Origin: Maritalea mobilis
GTDB taxonomy: Bacteria > Pseudomonadota > Alphaproteobacteria > Rhizobiales > Devosiaceae
NCBI RefSeq assembly: GCF_004363175.1
Contig: NZ_SNYR01000002.1
Coordinates: forward strand, 62,001-126,000
Direction of reading: 5' to 3'
Length of the DNA: 64,000 nt
The notes beneath the pieces are model-generated. The model did not search any database, was not told the DNA's origin, and worked only from the letters and a program-made list of their open reading frames with translations. The translations under genes and the position numbers were made by a program. This document shows positions 36,808 through 45,625 of the stretch, one piece after another (position 1 is the stretch's first letter; every line of letters starts with the position of its first letter).

Positions 36808-37449
36808 ATGTCAGAATTTATCATCACCACTTATGATTGGGTGCCAGAATTGCCGCGCGGATATGTTCGTGATTTGCGGTTGCGTTGGGCAATGGAAGAA
36901 GCCCAACTGCCTTACCGCGTTGAAAGCACACCCTTTCATGATCGTGGCCCGGAGCATTTCGCCAAACATCCTTTTGGCCAAATCCCCTGGCTGACGCACA
37001 ATGGCCAAACCATTTTCGAAAGCGGTGCTGCCCTGCTCTATTTGGGCGAGCAGAGTGAGCATTTGATGCCAAGCAATCAAGCCGATCGCTTCACCGTTAC
37101 CCAATGGGTGTTTGGCGCCCTCAACTCCATGGAGATGGCCAGCGTGCCATGGTCTCTGTTCAAATTTTCCGGCACCGACAATGATCAATCTGGCTTTGGC
37201 ATGTTCGATAATTTCCTTGGTAATCGCCTGACCCACCTTGAAAGTTTCATCGGCGAGAAACATTGGCTCACTGACCAATTTTCCATCGCCGACATTTTGA
37301 TGGTTGATGTGCTGCGCTTGGTTGATCGATTTGATGGCCTCAACGCCTACCCGAACTGCCGCGCCTTAAAAGAACGCGGCGAGGCCCGCCCTGCCTTTGT
37401 CAAAGCACATGCTGATCAGTTGGCACATTTCCAAGCGGCGGATGGGTAA
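36808..37449 (+). CDS. glutathione S-transferase family protein
   Basis: 213 residues. Thioredoxin-like N-terminal domain with PFGQIPWLTHNGQTIFESGAALLYLGE (the cis-Pro and the ES glutathione-binding pair), then an all-helical C-terminal domain (WLTDQFSIADILMVDVLRLVDRF). A good GGGAGG site precedes ATG 36808. The N terminus has YDWVPELPRGYVRDLRLRWAMEEA without the usual catalytic Ser/Tyr in an obvious place. Substrate unknown. Confidence 0.87.
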   Translation: MSEFIITTYDWVPELPRGYVRDLRLRWAMEEAQLPYRVESTPFHDRGPEHFAKHPFGQIPWLTHNGQTIFESGAALLYLGEQSEHLMPSNQADRFTVTQWVFGALNSMEMASVPWSLFKFSGTDNDQSGFGMFDNFLGNRLTHLESFIGEKHWLTDQFSIADILMVDVLRLVDRFDGLNAYPNCRALKERGEARPAFVKAHADQLAHFQAADG

Positions 37450-37451
37450 GC

Positions 37452-37904
37452 TCAATATTGTCCATCGGCTAAATGGTCCGCCAAATAGCCCTCTTTGCCC
37501 GCGCCGCCCATCATGTGTTTCACCCAGGCATTGCGCTCATGATGCACAATAACTTCCTCCCACACACACTCGATCATCGGCTCATCAACAGGCAGTAACT
37601 GGCCCGCCTCAAAGTGGGTCAACAGGCCCGCCACAATGTCGCCTTCGCGCCAGACGCGGGTGAGCACCCAATTGGCCGCCTCGCCAAAGTGCACCATCAA
37701 ATAGCCAACGCACAAGTGTGGCATGTCCATAATTTGAGAGGTGCGCAGCGCTTCCATCGCCGCGCTGAAAATAGGATCGGTCGCCAGTGGCGTCCGGCTT
37801 TTGGCGCAAATAGAATAGGTTTTGAGCTCAAAGCCAAATTGTTGCACGCGGCCGCAATAAACATAGTCGCGGCCTTGATATGGGTCAGTTTTCATCGCGT
37901 TCAT
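37452..37904 (-). CDS. hypothetical protein, coupled to SnoaL-like gene
   Basis: 150 residues, no family recognised. It looks like a soluble alpha/beta protein; CGRVQQFGFELKTYSICAK, PHLCVGYLMVHFGEAANWVLTRVWREGDIVAGLL and VWEEVIVHHERNAWVKHMM are typical globular stretches. The ATG overlaps the stop of the upstream SnoaL-like gene as ATGA, so the two proteins are made together and may act together. It converges on the GST gene with 2 bases between stops. Confidence 0.6.
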   Translation of the reverse strand: MNAMKTDPYQGRDYVYCGRVQQFGFELKTYSICAKSRTPLATDPIFSAAMEALRTSQIMDMPHLCVGYLMVHFGEAANWVLTRVWREGDIVAGLLTHFEAGQLLPVDEPMIECVWEEVIVHHERNAWVKHMMGGAGKEGYLADHLADGQY

Positions 37905-38263
37905 TTTTGGCGCACCTTTCTATAGGCATCTTTCAGGGTGATATAACCGCCTGCCAAGCGCAAGAGATCACATCCAAGTTCAGTGGTGCCATCAGGCAAA
38001 TCATATTGCCACGTCCAAAAGACAGCATCCTCCATCATAATTGGCGCGCTTGTCTGGCTTTGTGCCCCAGCATCCTGGGCAAACATTGCGGCCACCAATT
38101 TCTTGATCGCCACGCGACCCACCGCTTTGTGCCCCGGCTCCGGCCCTATTGAGGCGAAATAAACACCATCCGGTGCAAACAAGTTCGCCACTTTCTTCGC
38201 ATCCCTTTCGCTCCACGCTGTGCTGAAGCGATCCAGCAAAATTTGATTATCGTCCATCGGCAT
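37901..38263 (-). CDS. SnoaL-like / NTF2-fold protein
   Basis: 120 residues with the NTF2-fold pattern: LLDRFSTAWSERDAKKVANLFAPDGVYFASIGPEPGHKAVGRVAIKKLVAAMF followed by strands in FWTWQYDLPDGTTELGCDLLRLAGGYITLKDAYRKV. This fold includes isomerases, hydratases and many small-molecule binding proteins. Divergent from a MocR-type regulator gene with palindromes between them, and translationally coupled to the unknown 37452 gene, suggesting a small regulated pathway. Confidence 0.75.
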   Translation of the reverse strand: MPMDDNQILLDRFSTAWSERDAKKVANLFAPDGVYFASIGPEPGHKAVGRVAIKKLVAAMFAQDAGAQSQTSAPIMMEDAVFWTWQYDLPDGTTELGCDLLRLAGGYITLKDAYRKVRQK

Positions 38264-38297
38264 GCCCCCTTAGTTGGTGCGAGATTGCCTAGCAAAA

Positions 38298-38346
38298 TAT
38301 TGGATTATATAAATGATCCAATATCGGCATATCTGATTGGTCCAAT
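38298..38346. promoter_or_regulatory. palindromes between the SnoaL-like gene and the MocR-type regulator
   Basis: TATTGGAT (38298-38305) and ATCCAATA (38316-38323) form a perfect 8-base inverted repeat with a 10-base spacer. A second palindrome, ATTGGTCCAAT (38336-38346), repeats the ATTGG core and ends 5 bases before the regulator ATG. MocR-type regulators bind repeated half sites near their own divergent promoters, so these are likely operator elements. Confidence 0.65.
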
Positions 38347-38351
38347 TTTCA

Positions 38352-39779
38352 ATGATTGACTTGCAGCTCGATCTCAGCAACCCCGGTGACGGGCAAAATT
38401 TATCCACTACACTTGCGCAGCAAATCCGGCGTGCCATTGAGCAAAAATCATTATTCCCGGGTGATCAATTGCCACCCAGCCGCCAGTTGGCAAACGAATT
38501 GGGCATCGCCCGCGGCACGGTCCAATTGGCTTATGAAATTTTGCTGGCAGAGGACATTTTGCACACCCGGGCGGGCGCAGGCACATTTGTGACAGCTATG
38601 CCCACCCGCCTTTCGGCCCATGAAAATAGCACATTAGAGGCAGGTTTTGCCTTCAATTTTGACGCCATTGCCGAACCTGACATTGATGAGGCACCGCACG
38701 CTAAGTTCAACTTTCTGCCTTGTCGGCCAGATGTCAGTCAATTGCCGTTGGCTCAATGGCGACATTGCCTCGCACAAGCCGCCCTTATGTCCCCGCAAGC
38801 GGATTATGGTGATCCACAAGGTTCGATTACATTGCGACATGAGATTGCCGCCTATCTGCGGCGCAATCGGCAATATGTGGTGAACCCAGATCACATCATC
38901 ATCACTAGCGGCATCGCCCATGCCAGCAATTTGCTTGCGCCGCTTCTGCTGGCCAAAGGGCAAAGCATCGTGATGGAAAATCCATGCTATCCGCTGGCGC
39001 GGCAGATTTTCCAGCGAGGTGGGGCGAACATCATATCCTGCCCAACAGATCAGGATGGCATCGACATCGAAGCTTTACCTGAGGTGCAGAGCAATTTCGG
39101 CGCGATTTACGTGACGCCAGCACATCAGTTTCCCTTGGGCGGGCGATTATCCGCCCCGCGTCGCACCAAGCTTTTGGCCTTTGCCAAGCATCGTCGCGTG
39201 CCCATCTTGGAAGATGATTATGATGGCGAATTCCGGTATGACGTGCCGCCGCTACCCCCTCTGGCCGCGCACGCGCCGGAGATGGTCATTCATATGGGCA
39301 CCTTCTCCAAATCCTTCTTCCCAGATTTGCGCCTTGGTTATCTGGTTGCCCCGCCAGAAATCATCGCCGCCCTCGCCAAAAGGCGGCAATTGCTGGATTA
39401 TGCGCCCAGCATTGTGCTGCAAAACGCCATGGCACTGTTTATTCAAAATGGGCACTTTGAAAAACATCTGCGGAAAATGCGCAAAATCTATCGTCAGAAA
39501 CGTCAGGCTTTGGCTGAGGCGCTACACGCCAACCGGATTCCCGGCCAATTAAGTGGCCTCAATTCCGGCTTACATGCTGTGCTTGCCCTACCCGACATTT
39601 ACAATGCAGAGGAAATTTGTCTGCACGCCGGGGCCAGCAACATCGCGTTCAATTCATTGCGTCGATATGCCTTTGAGAACACAGACGTGCTCAATGGCCT
39701 GGTTATCGGCTACGCTGCACCGTCAATTGACAATATTCAAAAAGGCTGCGCCGTCTTGGCCGACTGTTTCAACAAGTAA
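38352..39779 (+). CDS. MocR/PdxR-type regulator (GntR DNA-binding domain fused to aminotransferase domain)
   Basis: 475 residues. GntR-type winged helix at about residues 15-80 (QIRRAIEQKSLFPGDQLPPSRQLANELGIARGTVQLAYEILLAED) then a fold-type I aminotransferase domain; the PLP lysine is in GTFSKSFFPDLRLGYL (about residue 319), with the ILEDDYDGEFRYD motif. ATG 38352 is chosen over TTG 38337. Such proteins sense PLP or PLP-amino-acid adducts and control adjacent genes; the divergent SnoaL-like pair is the likely target. Confidence 0.9.
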   Translation: MIDLQLDLSNPGDGQNLSTTLAQQIRRAIEQKSLFPGDQLPPSRQLANELGIARGTVQLAYEILLAEDILHTRAGAGTFVTAMPTRLSAHENSTLEAGFAFNFDAIAEPDIDEAPHAKFNFLPCRPDVSQLPLAQWRHCLAQAALMSPQADYGDPQGSITLRHEIAAYLRRNRQYVVNPDHIIITSGIAHASNLLAPLLLAKGQSIVMENPCYPLARQIFQRGGANIISCPTDQDGIDIEALPEVQSNFGAIYVTPAHQFPLGGRLSAPRRTKLLAFAKHRRVPILEDDYDGEFRYDVPPLPPLAAHAPEMVIHMGTFSKSFFPDLRLGYLVAPPEIIAALAKRRQLLDYAPSIVLQNAMALFIQNGHFEKHLRKMRKIYRQKRQALAEALHANRIPGQLSGLNSGLHAVLALPDIYNAEEICLHAGASNIAFNSLRRYAFENTDVLNGLVIGYAAPSIDNIQKGCAVLADCFNK

Positions 39780-39797
39780 TTGAGCAACTAGCCCTCA

Positions 39798-40688
39798 CTA
39801 GAACTTCGGACCAGCTATTGTCCCTTCAAATAGTGCTTTTTCCGCCAAAATCAGATTGGTGAGAAATTTGGCCACGGCCTGTAAGCGCGGCGTTTGCCGC
39901 ATATTGGGGTTATAGAGCAGCCAGAGGTCCCGATCCTTTTCCGCCTTGAAGGGTGCAACACGTTGCAGCTTTGGATCATCGTCACCAATCCGGCAGGGCA
40001 ATTGCGCAATGCCAAGCCCTGCCCGCGCCGCCTGGTGCAGTGCAATATTGGAGCTAACGCGTACCGAAGCTGTTGCTCGCGGATAATGCGTCGTCACCCA
40101 TTTGGGCGTTTTTGGGTCGTTTGTGCGTCCAATCCAATGATCAATTTGGTCCGTCGCCGCGTCCCGCGCTTTGCAATATTCACGCGACGCATAAAGCGCC
40201 ATGTGCCGTGCCACCAGCTTCCGGCCCACCAGCCCTTCCGCAGGTGCATTGGTTACCCGCAGTGCGATATCAGCATCATGATTGTGGATGCTCTTTACAT
40301 CGTCGGCGCTGTCCAAGTTCACGCCTATATTCGGGTAATCAGCTTTGAACGCGTTCAGTTTTGGTAAGATGACCGCATGGATCAGATTTTCTGGCGCCGA
40401 TAAAGTCACGACGCCCGATAGGCTTTCATCGTTCGCCCGCACCAGTTGGTCCGCATCTGCCAGCGCTTTTTGCATGGTGTGCGCAGCAGACACCATCACC
40501 AGCCCCGCTTCCGTCAGTTCATAGCCTTCAGGCTTGCGCTCAAACAATTGTGCGCCAATGCTTTCCTCCAACGCAGCCAGTCGACGGGAAACCGTAGCGT
40601 GGTTCACGTTCAGCCGCTTCGCTGCCCGCGAAATATTCTGCGCCTCAAACACCGCCAGCAAAAATCGATAGTCATCCCAATCATGCAT
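39798..40688 (-). CDS. LysR family transcriptional regulator
   Basis: 296 residues from ATG 40688 (MHDWDDYRFLLAVFEAQ). Winged helix SRAAKRLNVNHATVSRRLAALEESIGAQLFERKPEGYELTEAG at about residues 20-60, then a periplasmic-binding-like sensor domain. Divergent from the SMP-30-like gene, its most likely target. Confidence 0.9.
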   Translation of the reverse strand: MHDWDDYRFLLAVFEAQNISRAAKRLNVNHATVSRRLAALEESIGAQLFERKPEGYELTEAGLVMVSAAHTMQKALADADQLVRANDESLSGVVTLSAPENLIHAVILPKLNAFKADYPNIGVNLDSADDVKSIHNHDADIALRVTNAPAEGLVGRKLVARHMALYASREYCKARDAATDQIDHWIGRTNDPKTPKWVTTHYPRATASVRVSSNIALHQAARAGLGIAQLPCRIGDDDPKLQRVAPFKAEKDRDLWLLYNPNMRQTPRLQAVAKFLTNLILAEKALFEGTIAGPKF

Positions 40689-40719
40689 GATAATTTCTGC
40701 ACTCCATATGTGCATTTAT

Positions 40720-40733
40720 TGCGAATTTACGCA
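40720..40733. promoter_or_regulatory. LysR-box-like palindrome
   Basis: TGCG-AATTTA-CGCA lies in the 92-base space between the LysR gene and the SMP-30-like gene. LysR proteins usually bind an interrupted palindrome of this kind; here the arms are 4 bases with a 6-base centre. Confidence 0.45.
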
Positions 40734-40780
40734 CAACTATAGAGTCCATATTTTTCCCCTTCAACATGAAAGGACAAATT

Positions 40781-41695
40781 ATGAAATTACGAACAGGCGC
40801 CTACTCGGCCCTCTTGGCACTCAGCCTACTCGCCGCGCCAGCCATGGCTGCCGACCAAATTGTGCTGCCGGATGAAGCGCAATTCCCCGAAAGCATTGCG
40901 ATCAGTGAAAATGGAGACATTTACACAGGCAGTGTCACCAAAGGCCATATTGTGCGCCTCCCAGCAGAGGGTGGCGAACCCGCAATCTTTGTTGAAGGCG
41001 GCACCAATGGCACCATCTCGATCGGCGGTTTGCTGCTCTCCCCGCAGGAAGATATGTTATATGCCTGCAGCTCTGATCTTGGGCTAAACCAATTTAGCGG
41101 CACGGCCGCGCCCGGTCTACTTTCCTTCGACATTGAAAGTGGCGACCTAACAGCGCGTTGGGATTTACCCGGCGGCGGTCTTTGCAACGATCTGGTGCAA
41201 GCAGCAGATGGCACCATCTATGTCACAGATTCATTCGTGCCACGCATTCTGGTCCTAAAGCCGGGCGCCGATGCATTCGAAACGTTGTTACAAGATGAAA
41301 GGTTCACCGGCGACGGCTTCAATTTGAGCGGCATCGCCCTGCTGGGCAACTCTTTAATCGTGGCCAAATTCAACAGCGGCCAGTTCTTTCGCATCAATCT
41401 AGATACTGCGCCAAACCTCACCGCCGAAGAAATCACCCTAGATCAACCCATCATCGCCCCCGATGGAATGCGCGCACTCAGCACCAACCAACTCATCGCC
41501 ACAAGTGCCGCGGGCGCGTTGGCAAAACTTGAGATCGAGGGCAACAAGGCACAGGTGACAATGCTCGATCACCCCCTCAACGGTCCCACCTCACTGGCCC
41601 TGCACAAAGACAAAATCTATGCCACCGAAGGCCTGCTCGACAAGCTATCAGGCGAAAAACCGACACAATTTACAGTCGCCATCATCCCGCAATAA
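40781..41695 (+). CDS. secreted SMP-30/gluconolactonase-like beta-propeller protein
   Basis: 304 residues with a Sec signal peptide (MKLRTGAYSALLALSLLAAPAMA, cleavage before ADQI). The mature part has repeating propeller-type strands: PESIAISENGDIYTGSVTKGHIVRLP, LCNDLVQAADGTIYVTDSFVPRILVLKPG, LSGIALLGNSLIVAKFNSGQFFRI. ATG 40781 follows AAAGGA; ATG 40766 is an alternative. Likely periplasmic; a sugar-lactone or other ester substrate is possible but not demonstrated. Followed by a strong hairpin at 41701. Confidence 0.75.
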   Translation: MKLRTGAYSALLALSLLAAPAMAADQIVLPDEAQFPESIAISENGDIYTGSVTKGHIVRLPAEGGEPAIFVEGGTNGTISIGGLLLSPQEDMLYACSSDLGLNQFSGTAAPGLLSFDIESGDLTARWDLPGGGLCNDLVQAADGTIYVTDSFVPRILVLKPGADAFETLLQDERFTGDGFNLSGIALLGNSLIVAKFNSGQFFRINLDTAPNLTAEEITLDQPIIAPDGMRALSTNQLIATSAAGALAKLEIEGNKAQVTMLDHPLNGPTSLALHKDKIYATEGLLDKLSGEKPTQFTVAIIPQ

Positions 41696-41700
41696 AACAA

Positions 41701-41726
41701 AACGGCGCATCAAATGATGCGCCGTT
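41701..41726. terminator. bidirectional terminator-like hairpin (copy 1)
   Basis: AACGGCGCATC / GATGCGCCGTT, 11-base perfect arms with loop AAAT, between the convergent SMP-30-like and TylF-like genes. The adjoining GATTTGATTT is T-rich on one side. A near-identical hairpin is at 43391. Confidence 0.75.
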
Positions 41727-41751
41727 GATTTGATTTATGTGGCTAGTCGAG

Positions 41752-42507
41752 TTATTCGCCCCAAATTGCCCATGAGCAGAATGGCTGATGCGGATGTCTT
41801 CGCAGTTTCAGGTTTTCTAACCCAAACACCTCCGCAACCGCCGTAGTCTCCCCAGGAAAAGCAGTGCAATTCAACTCGTCAAAAACAAGCAGCGACCCTT
41901 TTACCAAGCGGTGTTTTATAGCATTCAGCGCATCTTTTGTGGGCTGATAGATATCCATATCAAAGATTGCCATGGCAATTACAGCATGTTCATTGCTTGC
42001 CAGCCACGGTGCAATCGTTTTGCTCACATCGCCTTTAACCAATTCATGCTTTTTGATATGCGGCAATGGCGAGTTCTCCTCATGCAACGCCAATAGTTCA
42101 GCAAGAATGGCTTCATAATCTTTGATCGTGGCGTAATCGCCATCTTCAAAAGTTTGCCCGTCTTTGTCTCCAGTGCCAGCAAACCCTTGAAATGTGTCAA
42201 ACCCCACAATGGCGCGTGAATAATTGTAAGGTTCATACATACCGCGCAGGTTCATCAATGTCGTCAGGCTTCCGCCCCATTGCACGCCGAACTCGCATAT
42301 AATGCCGGGCACTTGTATAATCTGCTGATAAAGATGGTCCAAATAAAGAAGACGCGAAAGGGCTATCCGATCTCGAAAGATGTTACTGTGCAAGCTCCAA
42401 TGACTGCCCATTTGCGGACAAAGTTGTGTTTGCAGTTCTAACAGGCGGGCAGCCCGATCAACTTCATCTAGCGCCTTGTTTATGGCTTCACCCTTTGTCG
42501 TTTTCAT
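41752..42507 (-). CDS. TylF/MycF-like SAM-dependent O-methyltransferase
   Basis: 251 residues. Class I fold of the macrocin-O-methyltransferase type: GIICEFGVQWGGSLTTLMNLRGMY (SAM site), AIVGFDTFQGFAG, and the metal-binding Asp residues in AIFDMDIYQPTKDAL and LLVFDELN. These enzymes methylate sugar hydroxyls on secondary metabolites or surface glycans. It overlaps the upstream phytanoyl-CoA-dioxygenase-like gene by ATGA, so the pair probably modifies one product. Confidence 0.8.
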   Translation of the reverse strand: MKTTKGEAINKALDEVDRAARLLELQTQLCPQMGSHWSLHSNIFRDRIALSRLLYLDHLYQQIIQVPGIICEFGVQWGGSLTTLMNLRGMYEPYNYSRAIVGFDTFQGFAGTGDKDGQTFEDGDYATIKDYEAILAELLALHEENSPLPHIKKHELVKGDVSKTIAPWLASNEHAVIAMAIFDMDIYQPTKDALNAIKHRLVKGSLLVFDELNCTAFPGETTAVAEVFGLENLKLRRHPHQPFCSWAIWGE

Positions 42508-43301
42508 ACTTTGCTTTCTGGATGTTTGAACCCCGGATAATCACAATAAAAAATGTTGGTTCGATCGCCCATCGGAAAACGAGATTTTTGAAACCAATCG
42601 CAACTTAAATCCGAAACCCGAATTTGTGCTGTCCAGCGGGGTTTGTCAGAATAGTTGGGCAAGCTACGGTGCAGCGCCATTTGATTAAAAATCACCAAAT
42701 CCCCTCTATTTGCGGTAACAATTTCCGTCGGAAAATTAACATCATAATCCAACGACAGATCTCGCTGCAAAAACGGAACATAGGGCTCAATCGGCTTATC
42801 TGAAATGCGTTTGTAGGGGAAAATACCTTTCTTGTGGCTACCGATCGCTACTTCAATGGTTCCATGATGCTCATCAACGCGACCAAATGGCACCCACACG
42901 GTCACTGCATTGAGTGAACCCAACAGATACAATGTATCTTGATGCCAATCGAACAGGTGATCTGGCTGGTGTGGCGGATCAAATCGCATATTGTCACACC
43001 CCATCAGCGAGCAACGCCGAAGGCCGAGTTGCTGAAGCATTTCTATCAGCGGTTTTGCGCTGCTCAGACGCGGCAACCCAACCAGATATTTCAGTCGATC
43101 ATAGATGAGTGACTGAACTTCACGGGTGATAAGGGCGGCATCATAATGATCGAAGCTGAAATCAGGGCCGCACAATTCTTTTCCAAATGCGTCGACTTCA
43201 AATTCGATCTCTTCCAAAATTGAGGACTGTCGAAAAAAGTCAGGAACAATGGTGAACCCTTTGTCAGTCAACTCTGCAGCATGATCATCTACAGTTCGCA
43301 T
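42504..43301 (-). CDS. phytanoyl-CoA dioxygenase (PhyH) family protein
   Basis: 265 residues. Iron- and 2-oxoglutarate-dependent oxygenase: the HxD metal pair is in LFDWHQDTLY (about residues 118-121) and the distal His in NQMALHRSLPNYSDKPRW (about 222), with the 2-oxoglutarate-binding Arg following (RWTAQIRVS). Family substrates range from phytanoyl-CoA to ectoine and natural products; the partner methyltransferase points to a small-molecule or glycan modification, not lipid catabolism. Its only cotranscribed neighbour is the TylF-like gene. Confidence 0.85.
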   Translation of the reverse strand: MRTVDDHAAELTDKGFTIVPDFFRQSSILEEIEFEVDAFGKELCGPDFSFDHYDAALITREVQSLIYDRLKYLVGLPRLSSAKPLIEMLQQLGLRRCSLMGCDNMRFDPPHQPDHLFDWHQDTLYLLGSLNAVTVWVPFGRVDEHHGTIEVAIGSHKKGIFPYKRISDKPIEPYVPFLQRDLSLDYDVNFPTEIVTANRGDLVIFNQMALHRSLPNYSDKPRWTAQIRVSDLSCDWFQKSRFPMGDRTNIFYCDYPGFKHPESKV

Positions 43302-43390
43302 TTTTTCTCCCCACTACTTCAATCCCCATAATGAACGAGCAAACACTGAAGTCCACCACCAATTCGCATTTAGCCACACGAACAAACAAA

Positions 43391-43416
43391 AACGGCACAT
43401 CAATCGATGCGCCGTT
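43391..43416. terminator. terminator-like hairpin (copy 2)
   Basis: AACGGCACATC / GATGCGCCGTT, one A-C mismatch in the stem, loop AATC, followed by GAATTGATTTATCTGGC. It matches the copy at 41701 almost base for base in stem and flank. It lies between the PhyH-like gene start and the guaA end. Confidence 0.65.
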
Positions 43417-43471
43417 GAATTGATTTATCTGGCCCTCCGCCGCGCTGCGCTGGCTTCGGGCGTTCGCCGGG

Positions 43472-43496
43472 AAAACAGGACATTTAGACCTGTTTT
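43472..43496 (-). terminator. terminator after guaA
   Basis: On the minus strand, after the guaA stop, the arms AAAACAGG / CCTGTTTT (8 bases, 9-base loop) form a hairpin ending in a T-run, as expected for an intrinsic terminator. Confidence 0.65.
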
Positions 43497-43506
43497 CTAA
43501 TCCGGC

Positions 43507-45075
43507 TCACTCCCATTCAATCGTCCCTGGCGGCTTTGAGGTCACGTCATAGACGACGCGGTTGATGCCTTTGACTTCGTTGATGATCCGTGTGGCGGTG
43601 CGGCCTAGGAATTCCATATCGTAATGATAGAAATCGGCGGTCATACCATCGACGGAGGTGACGGCGCGGAGTGCGCACACAAATTCGTAGGTGCGGCCAT
43701 CGCCCATCACGCCAACGGTTTGCACGGGCAGCAGCACAGCAAAGGCCTGCCAGATTTTGTCATATTGGCCAGACTTGCGGATCTCATCGAGATAGATCGC
43801 ATCTGCCTTGCGCAAAATGTCTGCTTTTTCTTTGTTGATGCCGCCTGGGCAGCGGATGGCCAAGCCGGGTCCGGGGAACGGATGGCGGCCCACAAAGCTG
43901 TCAGGCAAGCCAAGCTCACGGCCCAGATCGCGCACTTCGTCTTTAAACAATTCGCGCAATGGCTCAACGAGCTTCAAGTTCATCTTTTCCGGCAAGCCGC
44001 CCACATTGTGGTGCGATTTGATGGTTACGGATGGACCGCCGGTGAAGCTTACACTTTCGATCACGTCAGGATAAAGCGTGCCCTGCGCCAAGAACTCTGC
44101 ACCGCCCACTTTTTTCGCTTCTTCTTCAAAGGTTTCGATGAACAAGCGGCCAATGATCTTGCGTTTTTCTTCCGGGTCAGACTTGCCGTCCAGCTCGCCC
44201 ATGAAGGTGTCTTCGGCATCCACATGCACCAGCGGGATATTGTAATGATCACGGAATAAGGTCACCACCTCTTCCGCTTCATTCATCCGCATAAGGCCGT
44301 GGTCTACGAAGATACAAGTGAGTTGATCACCAATGGCTTCGTGGATCAACACAGCAGCCACTGACGAGTCCACACCGCCGGACAAGCCACAAATTACCTT
44401 GGCATCGCCCACTTGCTCGCGAATACGCTCAATGGCCATTTCGCGATAGGCTGCCATGGTCCATGAATTATCGCAGCCACAGATTTTGTGCACGAAATTC
44501 GAAATCAGTTTCGCGCCGTCTGGCGTGTGCACCACTTCCGGGTGGAACTGCACTGCGAAGCGCTTTTTCGCTTCGTGTGCGATCAAGGCAAATGGCGCAC
44601 CGGGCGACTTGCCTTTCACCACAAATCCTTCAGGAATATCCACCACGCGGTCGCCATGGCTCATCCAAACAGGATATTTCTGACCGACTTCCCAAACACC
44701 TTCGAACAGCGGGCATGGCGCGGTGATTTCCACATCTGCGCGGCCAAATTCGCGGTGATCGCCGCCTTCAACTTTGCCGCCGAGGGCCATACACATGGCT
44801 TGCTGGCCATAGCAAATGCCAAACACGGGCACATCCAGCGCCCAAATGTCGGGGTGAATATCTGGCGCCATTTCGTCGGTCACGCTTGCCGGGCCACCGG
44901 AAAGGATCACGCCTTTGGGCTTGAGGGTTTCAAGCTTGTCGCCAAGATTGTTGAAGGGATGAACTTCGCAATAAACGCCCGCCTCGCGTACGCGACGTGC
45001 AATAAGCTGGGTCACTTGTGAACCGTAGTCCACAATGAGGATATTTTGGGTGGTGTCGTGAGTAAGGTCTGTCAT
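43507..45075 (-). CDS. guaA: GMP synthase (glutamine-hydrolysing)
   Basis: Converts XMP to GMP. Class I glutaminase with Cys88 (GICYGQQ) and VQFHPEV, then the ATP-pyrophosphatase domain with PP-loop [15 protein letters not shown] (about residues 228-242) and the C-terminal dimerisation domain ([52 protein letters not shown] region). 522 residues. guaB lies about 8 kb away on the same strand. Confidence 0.97.
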   Translation of the reverse strand: MTDLTHDTTQNILIVDYGSQVTQLIARRVREAGVYCEVHPFNNLGDKLETLKPKGVILSGGPASVTDEMAPDIHPDIWALDVPVFGICYGQQAMCMALGGKVEGGDHREFGRADVEITAPCPLFEGVWEVGQKYPVWMSHGDRVVDIPEGFVVKGKSPGAPFALIAHEAKKRFAVQFHPEVVHTPDGAKLISNFVHKICGCDNSWTMAAYREMAIERIREQVGDAKVICGLSGGVDSSVAAVLIHEAIGDQLTCIFVDHGLMRMNEAEEVVTLFRDHYNIPLVHVDAEDTFMGELDGKSDPEEKRKIIGRLFIETFEEEAKKVGGAEFLAQGTLYPDVIESVSFTGGPSVTIKSHHNVGGLPEKMNLKLVEPLRELFKDEVRDLGRELGLPDSFVGRHPFPGPGLAIRCPGGINKEKADILRKADAIYLDEIRKSGQYDKIWQAFAVLLPVQTVGVMGDGRTYEFVCALRAVTSVDGMTADFYHYDMEFLGRTATRIINEVKGINRVVYDVTSKPPGTIEWE

Positions 45076-45166
45076 GGCGACGCTTTACCCCCAATTGTGA
45101 GATTCCGCAACCGGGATTCGCGCCGAAATCAGCAAAAAGTGTGCGCTTTTGACGGATTTGATTGTT

Positions 45167-45625
45167 TTATCGCGTGATCACCAACAACGCGCCAAGAAAG
45201 ACCATCCCTGCCCCCGCAATTGCCTGCATGTTGAGCGGACGCATTTTCAGCTCAAACAGCCCGAAATGATCGTAAAACAGGCTGGCGAGGATTTGCCCCA
45301 CAATCACAAGCAGAATAAACGGCGCGACGCCCAATCGTGGCACAGCGAAGATAGAAACGAGCACTTGATAAACACCGATCAGTGCGCCCAGCCATACCCA
45401 GGCTGGCATGGATTGAAACGTGCCGCTATTGGGCCAGCGCACGCCCGTTAGAATGGCAACCAAACTTATGGCAAAGGTGGCGATGATGAACGCCACCAGT
45501 GTTGCGGTAATGGGGTTGCCAAAGCCGATAGCCATGCGGGCATAGATGGGGCCTTGCGCCGCGATCAACGCGCCGCCGAAAACAGCCGCAACCATCAGTG
45601 TGCCAACTGCCCAAGCTGTCGGCAT
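45167..45625 (-). CDS. DMT family transporter (YdcZ/DUF606-like)
   Basis: 152 residues with five hydrophobic segments; pattern IAAQGPIYARMAIGFGNPITATLVAFIIATF and RLGVAPFILLVIVGQILASLFYDHFGLF is that of the small YdcZ-type multidrug/metabolite transporters, which act as dimers. TAATG overlap with the upstream acetyltransferase gene indicates coexpression. An exporter for the product or substrate of that acetyltransferase is a reasonable inference. Confidence 0.82.
   Translation of the reverse strand: MPTAWAVGTLMVAAVFGGALIAAQGPIYARMAIGFGNPITATLVAFIIATFAISLVAILTGVRWPNSGTFQSMPAWVWLGALIGVYQVLVSIFAVPRLGVAPFILLVIVGQILASLFYDHFGLFELKMRPLNMQAIAGAGMVFLGALLVITR

Noticed and set aside
43624-44259. 211-codon open frame opposite guaA
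   Set aside because: Shadow of guaA; composition untypical of a protein.
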